Position numbers and translations under genes: made by a program | Shown: in pieces, positions 58,232 through 64,000 of the stretch | Layout of the letters: each line of letters begins with the position of its first letter | How positions within the stretch are numbered: the first letter of the stretch is position 1 | Source: CAWKPF01 sp963851415 | GTDB lineage: Bacteria > Acidobacteriota > Thermoanaerobaculia > Multivoradales > Multivoraceae | Reading direction: 5' to 3' | Length of the DNA: 64,000 nucleotides | Assembly (NCBI GenBank): GCA_963851415.1 | Contig: CAWKPF010000002.1 | Span: forward strand, 4,340,001 to 4,404,000 | The notes under the pieces: model-generated | Told to the model about the DNA's origin: nothing | Database searches by the model: none | The model's input: only the letters and a program-made list of their open reading frames with translations

Positions 58232-59442
58232 CAGCGAGGCTCCAGGGTTTCGAGGCCGAACAGGCCCCGCAGATGAGAATTGAGAAAGCGGCCGTCCGGA
58301 TCGAGCTGCTCTCGCAGGGCGAGGAACTCCCGCCACTTCGGGTAGAGCCCCGAGAGTCGGTCCGCCCGATGACGATGCCACTTACCCCAATGGGGTCTTC
58401 CGTCGTGGCTTCGAAACACGGCCTCGGCTTCGGCGAAGAACGCCTCGTGGGGAAGCTCGGCCCCCTGGTGCGCCGCGATGGTAACGGTGTCGCGCTCGGT
58501 GGCGGGGCTCAGCCACAGTCGGTCGGCGCCGACCGTACGGTACTCGAGAGGCCAGGTGATCTCGGGGAACCTCTGGCGCATCAGGTGGCGAAGCTCACGG
58601 ACACACTCGGGTCCCGCAGCTGCCGGAAGTGCGAACTCGATCTCGTTGAACCTACGATTGCGCTCGCTGGGGAAGATTCGATCGCTCCAATCGATGCGCT
58701 CTCCTTCGAAGCGCTCAGCGTCGTAGGGCATGGTCGGGTCCGGCCCGTCCTCGGTGCGATCCAGGCTCTTCATCGCGCAGCGGTCCGAGCCGGGGAAGTA
58801 GAAGAACTCGAAGTGTCGATGTCGGGCGATCCGCTCGTCGAGCTGTTCGAGACAGTGCTCGAAGTCGGACTTCCACATCCGCTCGTGCAAACGGTAGGCC
58901 GGCTCGAGCTGCAGGGTGATGCGAGTCAAGACGCCGAGGGACCCGAGTGAGACTGCGGCGCCAGCCAGTTCGGGAGACGATTCGTCGAGATCCATCGTCG
59001 ATCCGTCAGCCCGGATCAGCCTCAGGGACGTGATCTGGGTTGCCAGCACGCCGAGGGACGGTCCGGTGCCGTGAGTTCCGGTCGAGAAGGCACCGGCGAC
59101 GGACTGACGGTCGATGTCCCCCATGTTGGAGAGGGCGAGGCCGTGCTCGCGAAGGGGCTTGCCGAGGCGATGCAGTTCGGATCCTGCCCACACCTCCGCA
59201 CGCCGGGCTTCACGGTCGATATGGTGGATTCCCTGCAGCCGGCGCAGCGAGAGCAAGGTCTCGTCGGTGGAGCACAGAGACACACACGAGTGGCTGCTAC
59301 CCACGGTACGGACCGCCTCCGTGGTGGCAGAGAGGAGCTCCGTGATCGCCTCCTCGCTCGCCGGTTCGAGCCACTGCCGAGGACGAGCGCTCAGAGCGCC
59401 CGACCAGTTCACCCATTCTGTTCGTGAGCCAGGCTCGTTCAT
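58231..59442 (-). CDS. FAD-linked lactone oxidase (ALO/GULO-like)
   Basis: 403 residues. FAD-binding PCMH motif TVGSSHSCVSLC (GSSHS is the family GxGHS, whose His binds FAD covalently in many members), then GTHGTG and a C-terminal HWGKWHRHRADRLSGLYPKW, with FLN...L near the end. This is the D-arabinono-1,4-lactone oxidase/L-gulonolactone oxidase family. It oxidises an aldonolactone. No signal peptide. It is cotranscribed with the M50 protease gene by overlap and follows the PLP-enzyme gene by ~30 bases. The exact sugar lactone is not readable. Confidence 0.85.
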   Translation of the reverse strand: MNEPGSRTEWVNWSGALSARPRQWLEPASEEAITELLSATTEAVRTVGSSHSCVSLCSTDETLLSLRRLQGIHHIDREARRAEVWAGSELHRLGKPLREHGLALSNMGDIDRQSVAGAFSTGTHGTGPSLGVLATQITSLRLIRADGSTMDLDESSPELAGAAVSLGSLGVLTRITLQLEPAYRLHERMWKSDFEHCLEQLDERIARHRHFEFFYFPGSDRCAMKSLDRTEDGPDPTMPYDAERFEGERIDWSDRIFPSERNRRFNEIEFALPAAAGPECVRELRHLMRQRFPEITWPLEYRTVGADRLWLSPATERDTVTIAAHQGAELPHEAFFAEAEAVFRSHDGRPHWGKWHRHRADRLSGLYPKWREFLALREQLDPDGRFLNSHLRGLFGLETLEPR

Positions 59443-59474
59443 CCAGGAGTCCGTGACGCAGCCCTACGCCGTGG

Positions 59475-60635
59475 TCATTGCGAGCGTCCACGAGCCGCGA
59501 TCGGCCAGAGCTCGCGGACCACGCCATCTCGAGCCGGCCAATAGTGGTCGTAGAGATTCACCGTGGGATCGCAGTGCGGTACCCGGAAGCGTAGGCGATC
59601 GCCGAGCCCGATGGGCCGGCTCGCCTCCTTCAGCTGGAGGATGCCGTGCTCGTCACCGCCCCAGTGGAAGACGACTCCGTCGAAGTCCAGGAGCTCGGGC
59701 TTGCCGCCGTCCGTGGCAAAGGCCTTGTAGCCGGCGTCTGTCGTGATCAGGTGAGGCACCGGTTGGCTGATGGCGGTCGACACCACCGTGAGCGCCGTGA
59801 GGAAGGTATCGAGCGGGGTCCCCGACGCAGATTCGATCTCACGATACTGACGATCCATGAACAGGTAGGAGCCCACCTGAAGATCGGTGACCCCGTCGAC
59901 CTCGCAGTCGACCTCGAAGGTCCCCGTTCCTCCGCCAGTCAGGATCGGGAGCGCGATTCCTTCTCCCTCGATGGCGTGGCGCGTCTCTGCGACTCGCCGC
60001 CAGACGTCGAGAGCGCGCTCACGACGCTCGCGATAGCTCTGGAGGTGCATCAGGTGGCCGGCGTAGGCCTGCAGACCCCAGAGCTCGAGCTCCCGGGAAG
60101 CGGTAATGCGTCGCGCAAGCGCGATCGCGGGCTCGCCCATGGCGATTCCCGTACGATGCGTGTCGGGATCGAGGTCGATCAGCACGCGGATCTGCGTGCG
60201 TGCGGCTCGTGCGGCGCTCTCCAGTCGTTCGACACCGAGCTCGCTGTCGACCACCAGCATGGATTCGGGCGCATGTCGCAGCAGATCGACGACGCGCTCC
60301 ACCTTGTCCTGGGATACGACGGGCGAAGTGATCAGCAGGTGATCCAGCCCAGCGGCTACCATCACTTCCGCCTCACTCACCTTCGCACAGCACAACCCGA
60401 CCGCGCCGGCTTCCATCTGCTGGTGGCCGATGATCGGACACTTGTGGGTCTTGGCGTGCGGACGCAGGGACTTTCCGTGGCGAGCCGCGAGCTCGACCAT
60501 GAGATTCAGATTGTGTGCCAAGGCTGCCTGATCGAGCACCAGCGCCGGAGTCGGGATCTCGTCCACCGCCACCGGTCGGCGCAGGGAACGGGGAGAGGGG
60601 TCGAGGGCGGGAAGATGGAAGGGGTCGAGGTCCAT
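59475..60635 (-). CDS. DSD1 family PLP-dependent enzyme (D-threonine aldolase-like)
   Basis: 386 residues, start at the ATG of MDLDPFHL (60635). The fold-III PLP motif is LRPHAKTHK (Lys in the HAKTHK segment binds PLP), and DVLIDLDPDTHRTGI, LTGGGTGTFEVD and HWGGDEHG (metal/active His) match D-threonine aldolase and D-serine dehydratase family members. These enzymes cleave or deaminate D-hydroxyamino acids and need divalent metal. Cytosolic. The gene lies ten bases after the carboxymuconolactone-type gene. Which D-amino acid is used is unknown. Confidence 0.86.
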   Translation of the reverse strand: MDLDPFHLPALDPSPRSLRRPVAVDEIPTPALVLDQAALAHNLNLMVELAARHGKSLRPHAKTHKCPIIGHQQMEAGAVGLCCAKVSEAEVMVAAGLDHLLITSPVVSQDKVERVVDLLRHAPESMLVVDSELGVERLESAARAARTQIRVLIDLDPDTHRTGIAMGEPAIALARRITASRELELWGLQAYAGHLMHLQSYRERRERALDVWRRVAETRHAIEGEGIALPILTGGGTGTFEVDCEVDGVTDLQVGSYLFMDRQYREIESASGTPLDTFLTALTVVSTAISQPVPHLITTDAGYKAFATDGGKPELLDFDGVVFHWGGDEHGILQLKEASRPIGLGDRLRFRVPHCDPTVNLYDHYWPARDGVVRELWPIAARGRSQ

Positions 60636-60645
60636 CGGGGAAGGG

Positions 60646-61230
60646 CTACTTCGGCGAGAAGCCGGGAATGTCGGCGAATCCTGGTACCCCCTCGTCGCGC
60701 TCGACTCCGATGGAGTTGAGCGCACCGGCCAGCATGGCGTACTGGCCCACGGTGAAGATGAGATCGAGTACCTGCCGAGTGTCGAGCTGCTCGTTCAGCG
60801 CGTCCCACGTGGCCGGGGTGAGGCTGTGGCCCGATTGCAGCTCGTCGACGGCCACGAGGAGGACACGGTCGGCATCGCTCCAGCCGGGAGCGTCGGGACC
60901 CTCGGCGATCCGCCGGATCTCGTCGTCGTCCAGTCCCGCCCTGCGGCCGATCAGGACATGCTGGCCCCATTCGTACTCGCTGCCCGAGAGCCAACCCGCT
61001 CTCAGGATCAGGATCTCGCGCTCGCGCTCCGGTAGGCTGCTCTTGTAGAGCAGATGAGTGCCGAAGACGCTCCAGCGTCGGAGCAGGTCCGGATGGTGCG
61101 CCAGGGTGGCGAAGACATTGAACACGCGGCCGTCGCGAGCCATGGGCTCCAGCACCTCGCGCTGCGCGTCGGACCACTGCTCCGGAGTCAGTGCGGGCAG
61201 ACGGGGGGCCTGGGGGGAATCGTCGCTCAC
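60646..61230 (-). CDS. Carboxymuconolactone decarboxylase family protein
   Basis: 194 residues from the GTG at 61230, with GGAGAG six bases upstream; the ORF beyond that shadows other sequence. It contains the CMD/AhpD-like all-helical fold: VFNVFATLAHHPDLLRRWSVFG and REREILILRAGWLSGSEYEWGQHV with a conserved Glu/His, and QVLDLIFTVGQYAMLAGALNSIG at the end. The CxxC of AhpD is absent, so it is not a peroxiredoxin reductase. Function of such single-domain CMD proteins is often unassigned. It heads the minus-strand PLP/lactone oxidase/M50 operon. Confidence 0.82.
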   Translation of the reverse strand: MSDDSPQAPRLPALTPEQWSDAQREVLEPMARDGRVFNVFATLAHHPDLLRRWSVFGTHLLYKSSLPEREREILILRAGWLSGSEYEWGQHVLIGRRAGLDDDEIRRIAEGPDAPGWSDADRVLLVAVDELQSGHSLTPATWDALNEQLDTRQVLDLIFTVGQYAMLAGALNSIGVERDEGVPGFADIPGFSPK

Positions 61231-61407
61231 GAGCGGCTCTCCAATCGACCTGAGGGTTCGCGAAACCGGTGAATGATGGCATGATAGCGCCTTCGGCTCA
61301 GTCCATCGGAACCCATCCCCCCTGCTGAGCTCCAGAGCGTCCCGCCGGCCACTCGGCCGAGCCTCCAAACCCGAGAAACTTCGGACTTGCTCCTGGGAGA
61401 GCTACCC

Positions 61408-61725
61408 TTGGAAAGAGAACTTCAGATCCGAACCCACCACGTCGAGTTGCCCGCGCAAGCCGAAGAGCTGATCAAGGCCTCCGCAGACAAGCTGGAGCGC
61501 TACTACGACCGACTGATTGGATGCTCCGTCGTGGTCGAAGGACCTTCCGGACACCATCGCAACGGTGGCCCCTACCGGGTCGGCATCGATCTGCGAGTTC
61601 CCGGTGCTGAGCCGCTGGTCGTCAGCCGCAAGGAGGAGGCGACCATCGAGGCGGCGATCCAGGCTGCGTTCCAGGCGGCCCGGCGCCAGCTCGAGGATTT
61701 CTCGAAGCGGCAGAAGGACCGCTGA
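61408..61725 (+). CDS. Hibernation-promoting/RaiA-type ribosome factor
   Basis: 105 residues starting at a TTG (61408) preceded by GGGAGAG; the ORF to 61387 lacks its own ribosome site. The pattern LQIRTHHVELPAQAEELIKASADKLERYYDRLIGCSVVVE...YRVGIDLRVPG and EATIEAAIQAAFQAARRQLEDF is the beta-alpha-beta core of the HPF/S30AE family. It is the short form lacking the long-HPF dimerisation tail. It probably binds 70S ribosomes in stasis. It is convergent with the MATE gene. No rpoN is close. Confidence 0.8.
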   Translation: MERELQIRTHHVELPAQAEELIKASADKLERYYDRLIGCSVVVEGPSGHHRNGGPYRVGIDLRVPGAEPLVVSRKEEATIEAAIQAAFQAARRQLEDFSKRQKDR

Positions 61726-61746
61726 CCCGTCGTCCGACAAGGGGGC

Positions 61747-63198
61747 TCACGCGGTAGGGGCGCCTTCCCAGGTTCCCCTCCGCCAGCGTCGATCCAGCAC
61801 GGTCGCCCGAGCCATGTGAGCCGCGATCATCGCGACGAAGCACCAGAGGATCGGTCCCTCGAGCACGAAGGCCGCGATCATCGAGATGGGTAGCCGGACC
61901 GCGTACATCGCCACGAGAGCGGCGTAGAGGGGGGACCTCACGTCTCCGGCGCCCCGCAGGGCTCCGGAGAGGGCGAAGTGCACTGCCATGAATGGTTGGG
62001 CGAGTGCCAGCGCGCGAATGAAGAGTACGGCAATCTCGACCACTCCGGGATCGTCGAGGATCCAGGCGGAGAAGGGTCGGGCGAATGCGAAGAAGGCAAT
62101 GCCGAGGGTCGTCATCAAGCCGACCGCCAGCCAGCGGCACCGCTCGCCAGCCAGACGAGCCTGGGCGGGCGAGCCGCCCCCGACCCATTGCCCGACCAGG
62201 GTGGTGGCCGCGACCGAGAAGCCGAATCCGGGCATGAAGGCCGCCTGGAGCAGGATCACGCCGATCTGGTAGGCCGCCAGGGCATCGGTTCCGTAGGACG
62301 CCATGACCCGGTTGTAGAGGAGGAAGCCGAGAGTGATCACCCCCTGCTCGAGCGCCGCGGGTGCCCCGAGATGGAGCAGGCGACGCAAGAGTCCGAGATC
62401 CCAGCTGTAGAGGCGGCGCTCGAGAGAGACCCGCAACTGCCCGGAGTACAGCAGGACCAGGTAGGCGCAGGCTTCCAGCGCCCGAGCGATGACGGTTCCC
62501 CAAGCCGCTCCCGCCACGCCGAGCTCCGGCATTCCCAGCTTGCCGAAGATCAGCACGTAGTTCAGCCCCGCGTTGACCACGTTTGCCAAACCGGTCAGCC
62601 ACAGCGGCGTGCGGGTGTCACCGGCGGCTCGCAGGGCGGCCTGGGCGACCAGCGTGAAGATCATGCCGGGGAGCACGATCAAGGTGATGCGCATGTAGGT
62701 GGCGCCGATCTGCGCCACGGCGGACTCGGTGTCGAATGCGAGAAAGGCGCGCTGCAGGAGCCATGGGTTGGAGGAGAAGACCGCCGTCACCACAATGGCG
62801 AAGCCGACCCCCAGGGCCGCCGCCGCTTGCACGCTGCGGCCGATCGTGCGCCGATCGCCGGCTCCCCAGGCCTGGGCCACGACGATCTGGACTCCGATCT
62901 GGAGAGCCATCAGCACGGACCACAGCAGCGTGGTCAGAAAACCCGAGAGTCCGACCGCAGCGATCGACTGCTTACCCAGTCTCGCCACCATGAGCAGGTC
63001 GATCCACTGCACTGCTGTCGTGAGCAGATTGGTCAGAATCACCGGCCAGGCGAGTCGGAGGATCGATCTCCGATCGATCGGATGGGGCCGGAGGAGCTCT
63101 GCGGGACTCAGGGTCGGCCTCCTCGAGGCGATCGGTGGCGGCCGAGGGGCACGGCCTGTGGGAAGGGGATGCGAGCGAGCGGGGCCGGACCATAGCAA
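61747..63198 (-). CDS. MATE family multidrug/cation efflux protein
   Basis: About 483 residues, 12 helices. ILRLAWPVILTNLLTTAVQWIDLLMVARLGKQSIAAVGLSGFL and the repeated GVAGAAWGTVIAR/GAGDTRTPLW segments are characteristic of the MatE fold, which exports drugs or metabolites with Na+ or H+. The N-terminal 45 residues before the first helix are Pro/Arg-rich and the frame starts with TTG; the true start is likely downstream of it, perhaps closer to LSPAELL. Substrate not known. Confidence 0.84.
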   Translation of the reverse strand: MLWSGPARSHPLPTGRAPRPPPIASRRPTLSPAELLRPHPIDRRSILRLAWPVILTNLLTTAVQWIDLLMVARLGKQSIAAVGLSGFLTTLLWSVLMALQIGVQIVVAQAWGAGDRRTIGRSVQAAAALGVGFAIVVTAVFSSNPWLLQRAFLAFDTESAVAQIGATYMRITLIVLPGMIFTLVAQAALRAAGDTRTPLWLTGLANVVNAGLNYVLIFGKLGMPELGVAGAAWGTVIARALEACAYLVLLYSGQLRVSLERRLYSWDLGLLRRLLHLGAPAALEQGVITLGFLLYNRVMASYGTDALAAYQIGVILLQAAFMPGFGFSVAATTLVGQWVGGGSPAQARLAGERCRWLAVGLMTTLGIAFFAFARPFSAWILDDPGVVEIAVLFIRALALAQPFMAVHFALSGALRGAGDVRSPLYAALVAMYAVRLPISMIAAFVLEGPILWCFVAMIAAHMARATVLDRRWRRGTWEGAPTA

Positions 63199-63209
63199 AC
63201 CGCATCCTG

Positions 63210-63479
63210 TGTGGAGGAGCTGCGCAAACCCTGTGAGGAAGTCGTCGAGAAGCTGTCGAAGGGTTGCCGAGAGCCTGAGGGAGACGCCCCTCGAGCTGTG
63301 GAAAACGAGCCTCCTGGTGTCGAGAAGGAGGCTCCGCGCTGTGGACCCGACTGTGGAGAACCTGCGGGATTGTCGAGCTGTCTGTGGAAGACCGGCGAGG
63401 ATCTGTCGACTCTCTGGCTCTGCGTTGCGGAAATCCGGTGTCGGCCCGAAGGACCCCTGTGTGGAAGAGCTGTGGAGAT
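63210..63479 (+). other. Cluster of seven TGTGGA motifs, DnaA-box-like
   Basis: TGTGGA starts at 63210, 63297, 63340, 63352, 63383, 63460 and 63471, all in one orientation. One (63297-63305, TGTGGAAAA) fits the DnaA-box consensus TTWTNCACA read on the other strand; TGTGGAGAA at 63352 misses by one base. Further TGTCGA copies lie between. The 389-base interval 63199-63587 has no convincing gene. The open frame 63211-63495 is Cys-rich with poor codon bias for this genome. A TATAGAAT at 63517-63524 may be the RidA gene -10 box. Confidence 0.5.
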
Positions 63480-63587
63480 CTGGCGGAGGGAGTGAGGGGC
63501 GCCTGGGCCGCGGTCCTATAGAATCCGGAGGTTCGAGAAAGAATCTCCGGTCGCGGACGGTTCGCGAACCATGAACAAGGAGTCACC

Positions 63588-64000
63588 ATGGCGGGAACGG
63601 TAGAGAAGCGACTGAGTGAGCTCGGACTCGAACTGCCGGCGATGGCGGCTCCGGCGGCCAACTATGTGCCCTGGGTGCGCAGCGGAAATCAGGTTTTCGT
63701 GTCGGGCCAGGTACCTCTCAAGGGGGGGAAGCTCTTCTACCAGGGCAAGGTGGGAGAAGCCGTCAACCCGGAAGAGGCGAAGGCGGCCGCTCGCCTCGTC
63801 GGGCTCAATATCCTGGCCGCCGTGCGGGCGGCCTGCGATGGGGACCTCGATCGGGTGAAGCGCTGTGTCAAGCTCGGGGGCTTCGTGAACTGCGTGCCGG
63901 AGTTCGATCAGCACCCGATGGTGATCAACGGCGCTTCCGACCTGATGGTCGAAGTGCTCGGTGAGAAGGGCAAACATGCCCGATTCGCCGTCGGCGCGAG
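63588..64000 (+). CDS. RidA (YjgF/YER057c) family deaminase, 3' end missing
   Basis: The ATG follows AAGGAG with a good gap. The 137 visible residues read MAGTVEKRLSELG, then VPWVRSGNQVFVSGQVPL and VNPEEAKAAARLVGLNILAAVRAAC, which match the RidA fold; the second half with VKRCVKLGGFVNC and the KGKHARFAVGA end resembles the catalytic-Arg region (family usually ..P.R.AVG). These enzymes hydrolyse reactive enamines/imines, sparing PLP enzymes. The sequence stops at the window edge before the C-terminus, so the last ~15 residues are lacking. Near the DSD1 PLP enzyme gene, which could be a source of such intermediates (inference). Confidence 0.88.
   Translation, partial: MAGTVEKRLSELGLELPAMAAPAANYVPWVRSGNQVFVSGQVPLKGGKLFYQGKVGEAVNPEEAKAAARLVGLNILAAVRAACDGDLDRVKRCVKLGGFVNCVPEFDQHPMVINGASDLMVEVLGEKGKHARFAVGA

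Noticed and set aside
63210..63479. Replication origin oriC
   Set aside because: No dnaA or other oriC-linked genes and no AT-rich unwinding segment; one good DnaA box is not enough.
63211..63495. Cys-rich 94-residue frame in the TGTGGA cluster
   Set aside because: Weak third-position GC bias compared with neighbours, and its Cys codons come from the TGTGGA motifs. Judged noncoding.
1..64000. CRISPR arrays, rRNA, tRNA or insertion sequences
   Set aside because: No direct-repeat/spacer series, rRNA stretch, tRNA-like cloverleaf or transposase gene was found.

Overview
The window is a GC-rich (roughly two-thirds G+C by eye), densely coded bacterial chromosome segment. It holds about 54 protein genes and no rRNA, tRNA, CRISPR array or intact transposon that I could see. 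A MacB/FtsX permease of the acidobacterial ADOP type, a DUF5916 protein, PIG-L deacetylases, lipid-anchored sulfatase-fold proteins and an orphan recombinase-like small protein point to an Acidobacteriota-like Gram-negative, perhaps near Thermoanaerobaculia. That assignment rests on gene content only and could be wrong; some features are also common in Deltaproteobacteria.

Layout. 1-13 kb: the end of a DUF5916 outer-membrane protein; an overlapping operon of a five-heme cytochrome, a PHP-type metal hydrolase, a coiled-coil protein, a thioesterase and a penicillin-acylase lipoprotein; then a MAPEG membrane protein, a PQQ-propeller/esterase-like fusion, an SDR and the ADOP permease. 13-18.7 kb: a divergent locus with an NTP_transf_5 nucleotidyltransferase and a previously unlisted 50-residue Tat-leader-like peptide on the minus strand, and PqqD, an HprK-like kinase and an ACP-FAAL-PlsC fusion on the plus strand. 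This is the best candidate for an undescribed system. 18.7-21.4 kb: a PIG-L deacetylase gene split by a one-base frameshift in a G-run.

21.4-43.4 kb: a cell-surface glycan region. It has three sulfatase-fold proteins whose nucleophile position is Thr, a LbetaH acetyltransferase, a PIG-L N-deacetylase, a glycosyltransferase, a flippase, two paralogous GT-C-like membrane proteins, and a compact nucleotide-sugar operon (RfbF, C-methyltransferase, 3,5-epimerase, DUF4910 aminopeptidase-like). An AP-superfamily membrane phosphodiesterase and an SDR close it. 43.5-46.1 kb: an ECF sigma factor, its overlapping membrane anti-sigma candidate, an exported partner and a TerB-like protein. 46.3-48.5 kb: an acyl-CoA dehydrogenase and a YeiH-type transporter.

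48.6-56.1 kb: a pair of FG-GAP/VCBS repeat exported proteins, a structured noncoding segment with a long inverted repeat and an AT-rich palindrome, then PilT, an MJ0042 zinc-ribbon protein with a degenerate receiver domain, TatD and a REC-GGDEF diguanylate cyclase. These suggest a twitching-motility/c-di-GMP neighbourhood. 56.4-64 kb: M42 peptidase, M50 site-2 protease, FAD-linked lactone oxidase, DSD1-family PLP enzyme, carboxymuconolactone decarboxylase family protein, HPF-type ribosome factor, MATE exporter, a noncoding block with seven TGTGGA motifs, and a RidA gene running off the end.

A recurring theme is genes that start 6-9 bases after a TANNNT -10 box with no Shine-Dalgarno sequence, which suggests leaderless transcripts.
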